Numbered from the stretch's first letter, positions 7,865 through 16,446 are shown. The stretch: DNA of 64,000 bases from Nocardiopsis endophytica (GCF_027706725.1 NZ_JAQFWQ010000003.1:80155-144154); one strand, 5' to 3'. Notes: generated by a model from the sequence alone, not told the origin. Translations and numbers: made by a program.

Positions 7865-8962
7865 CTACCGCTGCCCGCCTCCGGGGCCCCACGCGGACTG
7901 CAGGCGGCTGTACTCCTGTGCGCTCACGGGCACCACCGATCCGTGGCGGGCGCCTTCGGGCAGTGCGTAGTCGTCCGCCATCGTCCACTCCCCGGAGTCC
8001 AGGTCGGTGGTCTCGAAGGGGACGTAGCCCCGGCCGGTGTACTCGTCGATGAAGAGGTACCACTTGTCCTCGGTGTTGGAAGCGAAGACGGTCGGGCCTT
8101 CACCGCGTTCGATGCCGGGCGCCCCCTCGCTCCCCCGGCCGATGCAGTCGGCGACGAAGTCCCACGACCGGTCGAGCAGGTCGGTGGAGCGCTCGGCGGT
8201 GATGAACTTCCCGCACTCCTCGGGGGACGAACCGCGCTCGTCCTTGGTGAAGCGGTGGTAGACGCCCTCGTGCTCGACGATGGTGGAGTCGATGACTGCG
8301 TGGCCCGGGTCGTGCCAGACCTCGGCCCCGGAGAACTCCTCGAAGTCCTCCGTGGTGGCGACCATCATCCGCTGGTGCTGGTCGCCGGTGTGGTCGGGGT
8401 CGTCCTCGGCGTAGAGCTTGGAGGCCCAGTAGACGGCGAACCGGCCGCGCTCGGCGTCCCAGTGGGCCTCCGGGGCCCAGGTGTTGCCCGCCTCCGGGGG
8501 CGAGACCTCGACGCGGCGCTCCTCGGACCAGTTCACGAGGTCGTCGGACTCCCAGACGATGAGGGCGCGGCTGCCGTGGCGCTGGACCTCGTCCCAGTCG
8601 CCCCCGCCGTACATCTTGAGGTCGGTGGCGATGAGGTAGTAGGTGCCGTCCTCGGGCGAGCGGACGAGGAAGGGGTCGCGGACGCCCTCCTCGCCGACGT
8701 CCGAGGTGAGCACGGGGTCGCCGCCATTGAGCTCGCGCCAGTGCAGGGGGTCGTTGCCGGAGCTGAGGGCGAAGCGGACCTGTTCCCCGTCGGCGAAGCG
8801 CTCGCCGGTCATGTAGGCGAACAGGTACCCGGCGCCGGCGGCGCCGCGGGAGGGCTCGTCCGGCGCCGCGGAGGCGGCACCGGGCGCGGTCAGGACGAGG
8901 GGGGCGGCCAGGAGGCCCGCCACGGCCAGAGCCGATCGGCGGGGCGGTCGTCTGCCGGGCAT
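7865..8962 (-). CDS. Secreted GH43-type glycoside hydrolase
   Basis: 365 residues with a twin-arginine-like, alanine-rich signal peptide (PGRRPPRRSALAVAGLLAAP, then ASAAP). The mature part shows five-bladed beta-propeller features of family 43 (arabinofuranosidase/xylosidase type): VRDPFLVRSPEDGTYYLIAT, NTWAPEAHWD (the WAPE motif), VIDSTIVEHEGVYHRFTKD and RHGSVVPV. The start is the ATG at 8962 behind AAGGGATGGAAC. A perfect 16-bp LacI-type palindrome lies 42 bp upstream. It probably forms an operon with the GH114 gene, suggesting joint attack on an extracellular polysaccharide. Exact specificity is not readable. Confidence 0.88.
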   Translation of the reverse strand: MPGRRPPRRSALAVAGLLAAPLVLTAPGAASAAPDEPSRGAAGAGYLFAYMTGERFADGEQVRFALSSGNDPLHWRELNGGDPVLTSDVGEEGVRDPFLVRSPEDGTYYLIATDLKMYGGGDWDEVQRHGSRALIVWESDDLVNWSEERRVEVSPPEAGNTWAPEAHWDAERGRFAVYWASKLYAEDDPDHTGDQHQRMMVATTEDFEEFSGAEVWHDPGHAVIDSTIVEHEGVYHRFTKDERGSSPEECGKFITAERSTDLLDRSWDFVADCIGRGSEGAPGIERGEGPTVFASNTEDKWYLFIDEYTGRGYVPFETTDLDSGEWTMADDYALPEGARHGSVVPVSAQEYSRLQSAWGPGGGQR

Positions 8963-9003
8963 GTTCCATCCCTTCCCAGGGGGGATATTGAGTTGAAAGT
9001 CCG

Positions 9004-9019
9004 TTGTTAGCGCTAACAA
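9004..9019. promoter_or_regulatory. Perfect 16-bp palindrome, LacI-family operator
   Basis: TTGTTAGCGCTAACAA is a perfect inverted repeat centred on GC, just upstream of the GH43-GH114 pair. TTAGCGCTAA cores are typical of LacI-family control of glycosidase genes in actinobacteria. No LacI gene is adjacent; the only one in the window is 7.3 kb away and faces a different palindrome, so the regulator is probably encoded elsewhere. Confidence 0.75.
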
Positions 9020-9091
9020 TTCGGGGTGCACGCCCACACGGACATCGGCCACCAGTATGGGGACCCCTCCCCCGCCGTCAAGGGGGGTCAT

Positions 9092-9111
9092 GGCCCCGCC
9101 GGGGCGGGGCC
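9092..9111 (-). terminator. GC hairpin downstream of MaoC-like gene
   Basis: GGCCCCGC and GCGGGGCC pair across a four-base loop, 57 bp past the stop of the MaoC-like gene on the minus strand. There is no T-tract, as is common in high-GC genomes. Confidence 0.5.
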
Positions 9112-9168
9112 CAGGCCTCCGCCCCGGTGGAGAACGCCCCGCGCGCCCGCTCCCGGACGGCGTCCGCC

Positions 9169-9621
9169 TCAGCCGTCGTCCGGAGCGCGGGAGATGAGTG
9201 TGGTCCAGGCGGTCACCACGTGGGCGCCGGATGCGTCGTGGACCTCTCCGCGCACCTCCAGGATGTCGTTGCCGCGCGCCGTGCCCGCCGTCTCGATCGT
9301 CGACGTCACCGTCAGGACGTCGCCCGCCCGCACCGGGCGGGTGTAGGCGAACCGCTGGCCCCCGTGGACCACCCGGGAGTAGTCCAGGCCCAGGTCCGGG
9401 TCGTGGATCACCGCACCGGCCGCCTCGAAGGCGACGGCGAAGACGAACGTCGGCGGCGCGACCACGTCGGGGTGCCCCCGCCTCCGGGCCTCCTCCGGGT
9501 CGGTGTAGGCGGGGTGGGGGTCGCCGATCGCCCGGGCGAACTCCCGGATCTTCTCCCGCCCGACCTCGTACGGCGCGCTGGGCGGGTAGCTCCGCCCCGT
9601 GAAGGACTCGTCGACCGGCAC
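9169..9621 (-). CDS. MaoC/HadA-like (3R)-hydroxyacyl dehydratase domain protein
   Basis: 150-residue single hotdog protein of the MaoC N-terminal / HadA (FAS1-like dehydratase) type: PYEVGREKIREFARAIGD, HPAYTDPEEARRRGHPDVVA, PPTFVFAVAFEA, and VVHGGQRFAYTRPVRAGDVL. In mycobacteria HadA partners HadB or HadC in fatty-acid elongation; no catalytic HadB-like partner is seen here, so this may be a partial or regulatory subunit. The start GTG follows GGAGGAACCGA and lies 13 bp after the histidine-kinase stop, so the two genes are translationally linked. That is an odd pairing with no obvious biochemical reason. Confidence 0.85.
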   Translation of the reverse strand: MPVDESFTGRSYPPSAPYEVGREKIREFARAIGDPHPAYTDPEEARRRGHPDVVAPPTFVFAVAFEAAGAVIHDPDLGLDYSRVVHGGQRFAYTRPVRAGDVLTVTSTIETAGTARGNDILEVRGEVHDASGAHVVTAWTTLISRAPDDG

Positions 9622-9634
9622 TCGGTTCCTCCGT

Positions 9635-10813
9635 TCAGGGGGTGCGCACGGGCAGCCGCACGTGGACCACGGTGCCCATCGTCGGGGCGGAGTCGACGGT
9701 CAGCCATCCGCCCATCTCCTCCACCCGCTCCTTCATCGACGCCAGGCCGTAGGAACAGCGCTCGGAGTGCGCCGCCCCGGTGTCGAACCCGATCCCGTCG
9801 TCGGCCACGCTCGCCGAGATCCACCACGGGTTGGTCCGGACGCACACCGTCACCCGCCCCGCGCCCGAGTGGGCGAAGGCGTTGCGCAGGCTCTCCCGCA
9901 CCACCATGAACAGCTCGCGCCGCAACGACAGCGGCGCCGACTCCTCCCCGCCCGTGAACCGGACGTCCACGGCGACCCCGTCGGGCGCCATGCGGGCCAG
10001 GAACGACTCCAGCGCCTCGTCCAGGGAGGAGAAGGGGGTCTGCAGCCGCAGCCCCTTGATGAGGTAGCGGGTGTGGTCGAGGGCGTGGCACACCGCCTGC
10101 CGCGCCGCGGAGATGTGGCGGGGGTCGGCCGTCCGCTCGCTCACCTCGATGCGCCGCAGCGCCGTGGTGAGCGAACTGCCCAGCTCGTCGTGGAGCTCCC
10201 GGGCCAGGGTGCGCTCCTTGCGCCTCCCCGGCGCCCGCTCAGCGGCGGCGGGCCGTTCGGCGTCCCTGCGGACCGAGTCGCCGATCAGCCGCACGACCTC
10301 GACCGCGCGCCGCAGGCCGGGCCCGGTGTCGCCGACCGTGCCCTGTCCGAGGACCTGCTGCAGGGCGCACTCCTGGAGGAGGGCCACCGCGTGCGCCGCG
10401 GCGCCGCCCCGCACTCGCGCCTGTGCGGGCCGACGCGCGTCGGCGGACCCGGCTCCCGCCAGGATGCGCCGCGCGTAGTCGATGAGGTCGTCCCGCGACG
10501 GCGCCGCGGGGTCGTCGGTGCCCGGGGACAGGGGCAGGGCCAGCTCGAAGCGGCGCAGGACGGCGTCGGCCTCGCCGGGGTGCAGCCCGACGGGCGGCTC
10601 GGGACCGCCCCCGCCCGGGGCGGCCTCCTCCCCCTTGGTCGCGGAGCCGGACAGCAGGGATCCGATCATGTGGGCCGGGGCGGGCGCCTCCCCGGGTGCG
10701 GTGGGTGTGCCGTCGGCGGCCCCGGGCGTCCGGTGCGGCCCCGGTGCGGCGGACGCGGGCTCCGGCGGGCGCGCCGTCGCAGGCTCGGCGGTGACTGTGG
10801 TGGCACGGTGCAC
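9635..10813 (-). CDS. Soluble NarL-type sensor histidine kinase
   Basis: 392 residues. The C-terminal half holds a HisKA_3 dimerisation helix with the phospho-acceptor at about H208 (RTLARELHDELGSSL) and a HATPase_c domain (REL.MVVRESLRNAFAHSGA, DDGIGFD, YGLASMKERVEEMGG, MGTVVHVRLPV). No membrane helix is present, and the first 130 residues are Pro/Ala-rich and probably disordered, so this is a cytosolic kinase. I chose the GTG at 10813 behind GAAGGACGAATC; the frame stays open to 11038 but that stretch is AT-richer and lacks a ribosome site. No response regulator adjoins it; the NarL-type regulator at 18126 is a candidate partner. Confidence 0.8.
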   Translation of the reverse strand: MHRATTVTAEPATARPPEPASAAPGPHRTPGAADGTPTAPGEAPAPAHMIGSLLSGSATKGEEAAPGGGGPEPPVGLHPGEADAVLRRFELALPLSPGTDDPAAPSRDDLIDYARRILAGAGSADARRPAQARVRGGAAAHAVALLQECALQQVLGQGTVGDTGPGLRRAVEVVRLIGDSVRRDAERPAAAERAPGRRKERTLARELHDELGSSLTTALRRIEVSERTADPRHISAARQAVCHALDHTRYLIKGLRLQTPFSSLDEALESFLARMAPDGVAVDVRFTGGEESAPLSLRRELFMVVRESLRNAFAHSGAGRVTVCVRTNPWWISASVADDGIGFDTGAAHSERCSYGLASMKERVEEMGGWLTVDSAPTMGTVVHVRLPVRTP

Positions 10814-11312
10814 GATTCGTCCTTCGATGTATCGGCCGAGGGCGGTGGAGCGGAGGCGCGGAATTGCACGACCTCTCACCGTGTCGTGGGACACACATTT
10901 TTCGATGCGGCCGGATCGGGCCGCCTTCCCCGTTTTTCCGGAACGGGGTCGCTGTGTTCCCGGAACGCGGGCGGGACACCGGCGGTGCTGGGGCAAGGGG
11001 GAGCCGGTCATACGGAAGCCGCTGGTCATGAGCGTCACAACGGAATCCCGACCCGCAATTCGCCCTGCATCTCGACATTCAAGACACGCTTGACATGATT
11101 ACCTGATCATATCGGTGAGGACCGACGGGAAAGGATTTTCCGGGAGTCCGGACCCGGCCATGGAATTTCGCCGCGGCGCCTGCGGGGGGCGGGTCCGGGC
11201 ACCGCGAAACACCCCTGCCCGGCGCTCCGCCGGGCCCGGGGCAGGGAGGCCCGGCGGAGCGGAGGGCGGGGGCTGCGGTGCCCCCGTGGGCAGGGGTGCG
11301 TACGGTGCGGGG
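10814..11312. other. Intergenic region upstream of the histidine kinase
   Basis: About 500 bp with lower GC, between the start of the kinase gene and the end of the DHA2 exporter gene (both minus strand). It should contain the kinase promoter. Visible structures are ATGATTACCTGATCAT (11095-11110), an interrupted inverted repeat, and GTGTC/GACAC near 10880. No gene is supported. Confidence 0.4.
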
Positions 11313-12887
11313 TCAGCCGACCGGGGACGGCTTCTCGGCGCCGTCGCCCTCGGGCTCCCCCTCGGCCTGGGCCTCGGGCGCGCGCTCGCTCATCATCAGG
11401 CCGACGGCCAGGGCGCCGAGCACCGACAGGACCGCGATGGTCCACAGCGCCGTGTGCATGGCGTCGGTGTACCCGGCCTGGGCGACCTCCAGGAAGCCGG
11501 AGGCCTGCGCCCCCGAGGCCGCGCCGGTCGCCCCGTCCATGTCGCCCTGGAGCAGGCGGGCGGTGGCCGCCGCCGCGGTCTCCCCGTCGACCGCCTCGGC
11601 GAGCCGGCTGCGGGTGACCCCGGCGAGGATCGCGCTGAGCACGGCGATCGAGATGGTCTCCCCGGCCAGCCGCATGGTGTTGAAGATGCCCGCGGCCATG
11701 CCCGCCCGGCCGGGCTCGACGGAGTTGACCGCCGCCCCGTCCAGGATGGCCAGGGAGATGCCGAAGCCGGTGCCGATGCAGATCAGCGGACCGGCCAGGA
11801 CGAACACGCTCGTCCCGGGGCCGATGACGGTCAGCCAGGCGCTCCCGACCGCGACCAGCACCATGGTCACCACCAGCAGCAGCCGCTGGGACACCTTGCC
11901 CGCCAGCGAGTTCACCACCGGCGGCACCACCAGCGTGGGGCCGGTCAGCAGCACCAGGAGCAGGCCCGCGTACTGGGCGCTGACCCCGTCGACGGCCATG
12001 AAGTAGGGCGGCAGCACGATGAGCAGCGCCACGAACCCGAAGGCCAGCAGGACCGGCATGGCGCAGATGGCCAGGAACCGGGGCCGAGCGAAGAGCGAGA
12101 CGTCGAACATCGGCTCGTCCCGGCGCCGCTCCACGGCGGTGAACACCACCATGAGCACGGCGAACGCGGCCAGGGCGCCGATGACCACCGGGTCGGTCCA
12201 GCCGCGCTCGGGCCCCTCGACCAGGCCGAAGACGAACAGGATCAGGCCCGCGGTGAAGGTGACGGCCCCGCCCCAGTCGATCCCGCCGGAGGTGGTCTCG
12301 CGGGACTCCTTCAGCAGCGGGGCCATCAGCAGGATCGGCAGCAGCACCAGCGCCGCCACCAGGTAGAAGGTGCGCCATCCGCCCAGCGAGGTGACGAGGA
12401 ACCCGGCCACCAGCGGGCCGAAGGCCAGCCCCAGGCCGATCGCGGTGCCGAAGACGCCGAAGGCCTTGGTGCGGGCGACCCCGGAGAAGGTCTGGGCCAG
12501 CACGGCGCTGCCGCCGGTGGTGGCGGCCGCCGCGCCCAGCCCGGCCGCCGCGCGCGCGGCGATGAGCAGGCCGATGTTCGGGGCGAAGGAGGCGAGCACC
12601 ATCGAGGCGCAGAACAGGGCGACGCCGCCGGCGAACATCCGCCGCCGCCCGGTGAGGTCGGCGAGCGAGCCGGTGATGGCCATGAAGCCGCCGAAGGTCA
12701 GGAAGAAGCCGTTCACGACCCACTGCGCGGCCGCCAGGCCGATGCTCAGGTCCTGGCTGATGCCGGGCACGGCCACCGACGACCCGGTGGCGGTGACCGG
12801 GACGAGGACGATGGCCGCACAGATCAGCACCAGCGTGAGTGCGGGCTTGGCGCGCCGGTCGGGGGGCGCCGGGGAGTCGGCCGACAT
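11313..12887 (-). CDS. DHA2-family (14-helix) MFS drug exporter
   Basis: 524 residues with about 14 hydrophobic helices, the length and layout of proton-driven DHA2 exporters (EmrB/QacA type). Helix 1 carries AIVLVPVTATGSSVAVPGI; QWVVNGFFLTFGG and ADLTGRRRMF (motif A) follow; GGWRTFYLV lies after helix 6. The start ATG follows AGGAGAGAGTTTC. It is divergent from a MarR-family gene 158 bp away, the classic arrangement of a multidrug pump with its repressor. It probably exports a toxic aromatic or lipophilic compound. A link to the adjacent flavin monooxygenase or to the biosynthetic locus at 16.6-25.6 kb is possible but unproven. Confidence 0.9.
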   Translation of the reverse strand: MSADSPAPPDRRAKPALTLVLICAAIVLVPVTATGSSVAVPGISQDLSIGLAAAQWVVNGFFLTFGGFMAITGSLADLTGRRRMFAGGVALFCASMVLASFAPNIGLLIAARAAAGLGAAAATTGGSAVLAQTFSGVARTKAFGVFGTAIGLGLAFGPLVAGFLVTSLGGWRTFYLVAALVLLPILLMAPLLKESRETTSGGIDWGGAVTFTAGLILFVFGLVEGPERGWTDPVVIGALAAFAVLMVVFTAVERRRDEPMFDVSLFARPRFLAICAMPVLLAFGFVALLIVLPPYFMAVDGVSAQYAGLLLVLLTGPTLVVPPVVNSLAGKVSQRLLLVVTMVLVAVGSAWLTVIGPGTSVFVLAGPLICIGTGFGISLAILDGAAVNSVEPGRAGMAAGIFNTMRLAGETISIAVLSAILAGVTRSRLAEAVDGETAAAATARLLQGDMDGATGAASGAQASGFLEVAQAGYTDAMHTALWTIAVLSVLGALAVGLMMSERAPEAQAEGEPEGDGAEKPSPVG

Positions 12888-12930
12888 GAAACTCTCTCCT
12901 GTGGTTACGGACGCGATGGAGCATCAGAAC

Positions 12931-13017
12931 CCTGATACTCAATCAAGTACGGAACAGGAATCAGCCTTCTGTGTCAAGTCAGGACTAGGGGTTGACTGTC
13001 AATCCTGATACTTTGAC
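12931..13017. promoter_or_regulatory. Divergent MarR/exporter control region with repeated CCTGATACT
   Basis: CCTGATACT occurs twice (12931-12939 and 13004-13012), each flanked by AT-richer half-site sequence (TACTCAATCAAGTA at the first). A TTGACTGTCAA palindrome lies at 12992-13002. The elements sit between the exporter start (12887) and the MarR start (13046), where a MarR dimer would repress both genes. Confidence 0.5.
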
Positions 13018-13045
13018 GGTGCAGGATCGACGGGAGGCAGGCCCC

Positions 13046-13492
13046 ATGAACGCGGAACAGCGCATCAACGACGCCCTCTTGGAGCGGCTCGGCACCTACG
13101 TCAAGAGGGCCGAGCAGTCCCTGATGGCGGCCAAGAACAAGGCCCTGCGCCCGCTGGGGCTGACGGTGCCGCAGTACGCCGCGCTGCACGCGCTGTCCTT
13201 CGCGTCGCTCTCCGGCTCGCAGCTCGCCAGGGTGTGCTGCGTCACCCCCCAGTCGATGGCCTCGCTGCTGTCCACCATGGAGTCCAAGGGGCTCGTCACG
13301 CGCGCCCCCGCCGAAGTCCACGCCCAAGTCCTGCTCGCCACGCTCACCCCCAAGGGCAAGGAACTGCTCGACGAGGCCGACGCCCGCGCGCTGGCCGTGG
13401 AGGCGCGCCTGTCCGACGTCTACACCGAGGACGAGGTGGCCCTCCTGCGCGAGCTGCTCGACCGCGGGATCCGCGCCCTGCAGGAGGAGTGA
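13046..13492 (+). CDS. MarR-family transcriptional regulator
   Basis: 148-residue winged-helix regulator: LTVPQYAALHALSFASLSGS leads into the recognition helix CCVTPQSMASLLSTMESKGL, then the wing LATLTPKGKELLDEADAR. The start ATG at 13046 follows GGGAGGCAGGCCCC; upstream in-frame codons lie inside the control region. It is divergent from the DHA2 exporter, which it probably represses until a small phenolic or drug-like ligand binds. It has two neighbouring Cys in the recognition region (RVCCVTP), which could allow redox sensing as in some MarR proteins; that is inference. Confidence 0.88.
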   Translation: MNAEQRINDALLERLGTYVKRAEQSLMAAKNKALRPLGLTVPQYAALHALSFASLSGSQLARVCCVTPQSMASLLSTMESKGLVTRAPAEVHAQVLLATLTPKGKELLDEADARALAVEARLSDVYTEDEVALLRELLDRGIRALQEE

Positions 13493-13497
13493 GCCGG

Positions 13498-13601
13498 GCG
13501 GGTACTGCGCGGCGGGGCCGCGACGGCTGAGGGCGGTGGAGGGTGACGAGCGGGTACTGCGCGGCGGAGCCGCGACGGTTGAGGGCGGTGGAGGGTGACG
13601 G
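13498..13601. repeat. Two tandem copies of a 52-bp repeat with a hairpin
   Basis: Units begin at 13498 and 13550 with GCGGGTACTGCGCGGCGG and end in GTTGAGGGCGGTGGAGGGTG-like sequence; a third unit starts at 13602 and decays at once. Each unit contains a CGCGGC-GGR-GCCGCG hairpin. The GTTGAGGGC(G/A)G core reappears in the 216-bp array at 63 kb. It follows the MarR stop and may also act as a terminator. Confidence 0.75.
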
Positions 13602-13793
13602 GCGGGCATTGGCGCTTTAGGAGCAGTGCCGCCCCTCTTCCGTAGCGGAAGGCCGCTCCGCGGGCCGACCGGTCGTTAGCGTGCCAACGGCGCCGATCGG
13701 CGCCGGGAGGCCCGGCCGCCCGCGACCCCGGCCCCGCCTCCGCCCCACCCCGCCAAGGCGACCCGTCCCCGCGACGGAAGAGAGGTGCGAGCC

Positions 13794-15395
13794 ATGGACG
13801 AGCAGGTGATCATCGTCGGCGCCGGCCCGGTCGGCATGCTGGCCGCGTGCGAGCTGCTGCAGCAGGGCGCCGCGGTGCGGCTGGTCGACGCCTCCCGCGA
13901 GCACTCGGCCCACTCCCGCGCCACCATCGTGTGGCCCCGGCTGCTGGAACTGATGCGCCGCACCGGGCTGACCGACCGCATCGTGGACCACGGCCACCGC
14001 ATCGCCGGGGTGGCCTACTTCTCCAGCGGGCGCCGCCAGGCCACCGCGTGGATGGACCGGCTGCCCGACACCCCCTACCCGTTCGCCGTCGCCATCGCCC
14101 AGAGCGAGACCGAGCGCCTGCTGGAGGCACGGCTGGCCGAGCTGGGCGGCAAGATCGAGCGGGGCGTGCGCCTCACCTCGGTCGGCGCCCCCGGGGGCCC
14201 AGCCGTCCGGGTCGTGCTGGAGGGTCCGGAGGGCGGCACCGAGGAGGTCGAGGCCTCCTGGCTGATCGGCGCCGACGGCGCCCACAGCACGCTGCGCAAG
14301 CTCCTGGGCGTGCCCTACGAGGGGGCGCAGTTCGACGTCAGCTTCTCGGTGACCGACGCCGAGGTCACCGGCGACGCGCCGATGGACGTGGTCAGCTACT
14401 GCTACACCCCCGAGGGCAGCCTGGCGCTGGGCCCACTCGGGCACGACGTCACCCGGGTGGCGGTCAGCGTCCCGCACGCCGTGGACGACACCCCGCCCTC
14501 GCGCGAGTTCTTCCAGCGCCTCATGGACGAGCGCGGCCCCGGCCGGAACCGCCTGGGCGAGCTGCGCTTCAGCACCACGTTCCGGGTGCACGCCCGCACC
14601 GCGGGCACCTTCCGCCTGGGGCGCTGCCTGCTCATCGGCGACGCCGCGCACATCATGAGCCCGGCGGGCGCCCAGGGCATGAACACCGGCCTGCAGGACG
14701 CGGTCAACATCGGCTGGCGCCTGGGCGGTGTCCTGGAGGGCCGCCTTCCCGAGGAGGCGCTGGCCGGGTACGACGCCGAGCGGCGCCGGGCCGCGCACGC
14801 GGTGGCCCGCACCACGGCGCTGCAGACGCACTGGGGGCTGCTGCGCGACCCGCGCCGGATCGCCGTGCGCGACGCCGCCCTGCGCGCCGCCGACGCCACC
14901 GGGCTGCTGCAGCGCTCACTGTCCCCGCTGGTCGCCCAGACCGGGACGACCTACCGCCCCGGGGAGGGCACGCCCGACCCGCTGCGCACCACCGCCCGCC
15001 CGACCCGGCGCGTACGCCCCGGCGACCGGCTGCCCGTGCTGCCCGCGCCGCTGGACGGCGGCGACGGCGCCCGCACCGTCGCCGCGGACGGGCGCGAGTG
15101 GCTGCAGGTCGACGCGCGCAGGCCCACCGCCGTGCTGTGGCCGGGGCGCCGCCCCGACCCGCGCTGGGCCCCGGTCGCCCGGCGCGTCCGCCGCATGGCC
15201 GGTCCCGCGTTCGCGGTCGCCGAGGCCGCCCCGGGCCGCGAGACCGGGCTCGCCGAGGCGCTGGGCCCACGCCCCGCGGTGGCGCTGGTGCGCCCCGACG
15301 GCCACGTCATCGACGTGCTCGGCGCCGACCGGGCCGCCGAGCTGGAGGGCCTGCTGCGGTCCGCCCTGCGCCGACCGGACCCGGTCGGCGCCTGA
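13794..15395 (+). CDS. FAD-dependent aromatic monooxygenase (PheA/TfdB/UbiH class)
   Basis: 533-residue class A flavoprotein hydroxylase. Motifs: dinucleotide-binding VIIVGAGPVGMLAACELL at the N-terminus, the DG motif LIGADGAHSTLRKLLG near residue 160, and the GD motif LLIGDAAHIMSPAGAQGMNT near residue 280. A thioredoxin-like C-terminal domain ends VRPDGHVIDVLGA. Such enzymes use NAD(P)H and O2 to hydroxylate phenolic substrates or inactivate aromatic antibiotics. The start ATG follows GAGAGGTGCGAGCC. The aldo-keto reductase gene begins 28 bp after its stop, so the two are likely co-transcribed. It could serve catabolism, resistance or tailoring. Confidence 0.9.
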   Translation: MDEQVIIVGAGPVGMLAACELLQQGAAVRLVDASREHSAHSRATIVWPRLLELMRRTGLTDRIVDHGHRIAGVAYFSSGRRQATAWMDRLPDTPYPFAVAIAQSETERLLEARLAELGGKIERGVRLTSVGAPGGPAVRVVLEGPEGGTEEVEASWLIGADGAHSTLRKLLGVPYEGAQFDVSFSVTDAEVTGDAPMDVVSYCYTPEGSLALGPLGHDVTRVAVSVPHAVDDTPPSREFFQRLMDERGPGRNRLGELRFSTTFRVHARTAGTFRLGRCLLIGDAAHIMSPAGAQGMNTGLQDAVNIGWRLGGVLEGRLPEEALAGYDAERRRAAHAVARTTALQTHWGLLRDPRRIAVRDAALRAADATGLLQRSLSPLVAQTGTTYRPGEGTPDPLRTTARPTRRVRPGDRLPVLPAPLDGGDGARTVAADGREWLQVDARRPTAVLWPGRRPDPRWAPVARRVRRMAGPAFAVAEAAPGRETGLAEALGPRPAVALVRPDGHVIDVLGADRAAELEGLLRSALRRPDPVGA

Positions 15396-15423
15396 CACCC
15401 ACGCGACCCACGGAGGAGACCGG

Positions 15424-16446
15424 ATGGAGCAGCGCGCGCACGGTACGACGATTGGGCCCCTGGGGGCCGTCGGACTCGGCTGCATGGGCATGAGCTGGGC
15501 CTACGCCGAGTCCCAGCGCGACGACGACCGCGCCGCGGAGGTGGTGCGCACCGCCCTTGACCTGGGCGTGGGCATGGTCGACACCGCCGACGTCTACGGC
15601 GACGGCCACAACGAGGGCATCGTCGGCAAGGCGCTGGCCGGGCGCCGCGACGAGGCGTTCCTGGCCACCAAGGGCGGCCTGGTCGTCGACGACCTGCCCA
15701 CCAAGACCATGCACCGGGACGCCTCGCCCGCGCACATGCGCCGTGCGGTGGAGGCGAGCCTGCGCCGGCTCGGCACCGACGTGATCGACCTGTACTACCT
15801 GCACCGGGTGGATCCGGCCGTCCCGCTGGAGGAGACCTGGGGCGCGCTGGCCGAGATGGTGGGGGAGGGCAGGATCCGGCACCTGGGGCTGTCCGAGGTG
15901 TCGGTGGAGGAGGCGGAGCGGGCGCACCGGGTGCACCCGGTGGCCGCCGTGCAGTCCGAGTTCTCCCTGTGGTGGACCGCCGCGCGCGGTGACGCCGCCG
16001 CCTCCCCCGGCGGATACGGGGGCCGGGGCGGGGGCGGCCTGGAGGGGCCCTCCGGGGACGTGGTGGCCTGGTGCGCCCGCAACGGGGCGGCGTTCGTGCC
16101 GTTCGCGCCGCTGGGCCGGGGGTTCCTCACCGGCGCCGTCACCGCGGACACCACCTTCGAGGCCGGGGACTTCCGGTCGGTCAACCCGCGCTTCCAGGCC
16201 TCCGTGCGGGAGGCGAACCTGCGGATCGTGGACACCGTCCGGCAGGTGGCCGACCGGCACGGGGCGACCCCGGCGCAGGTGGCCGTCGCCTGGGTGCTCG
16301 CCCAGGGCGACCACATCGTGCCGATCCCGGGCACCAAGCGCCTGGATTACCTGAAGGAGAACGCGGGCGCGGCCGAGGTGCGGCTGAGCAGGGAGGATCT
16401 GGAGCTGCTGGACGGAGTTCCGCAGGCGGAGGGCGGCCGGTACTGA
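15424..16446 (+). CDS. Aldo/keto reductase
   Basis: 340-residue NADPH-dependent TIM-barrel reductase of the plant-auxin/YajO-like AKR group. The catalytic tetrad is visible: D in VDTADVYGDGHNEGIVG with its Tyr, K in FLATKGG and H in YYLHRVD. Cofactor-binding sequence IPGTKRLDYLKENAGAAEV lies at the C-terminus. There is a Gly/Ala-rich insertion (AAASPGGYGGRGGGGLEGPS) in the loop before VVAWCARNG, where orthologues usually have a short segment. It follows the flavin monooxygenase gene with a GGAGGAGACCGG ribosome site, and it ends at the strong hairpin shared with the convergent SARP gene. Substrate unknown. Confidence 0.9.
   Translation: MEQRAHGTTIGPLGAVGLGCMGMSWAYAESQRDDDRAAEVVRTALDLGVGMVDTADVYGDGHNEGIVGKALAGRRDEAFLATKGGLVVDDLPTKTMHRDASPAHMRRAVEASLRRLGTDVIDLYYLHRVDPAVPLEETWGALAEMVGEGRIRHLGLSEVSVEEAERAHRVHPVAAVQSEFSLWWTAARGDAAASPGGYGGRGGGGLEGPSGDVVAWCARNGAAFVPFAPLGRGFLTGAVTADTTFEAGDFRSVNPRFQASVREANLRIVDTVRQVADRHGATPAQVAVAWVLAQGDHIVPIPGTKRLDYLKENAGAAEVRLSREDLELLDGVPQAEGGRY

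Noticed and set aside
11090..11110. TTGACA followed by AT-rich sequence as a plus-strand promoter
   Set aside because: No good -10 at 16-18 bp and no plus-strand gene until 13046.
13617..14831. Open frame antisense to the flavin monooxygenase
   Set aside because: No family resemblance or ribosome site; shadow of the real gene.
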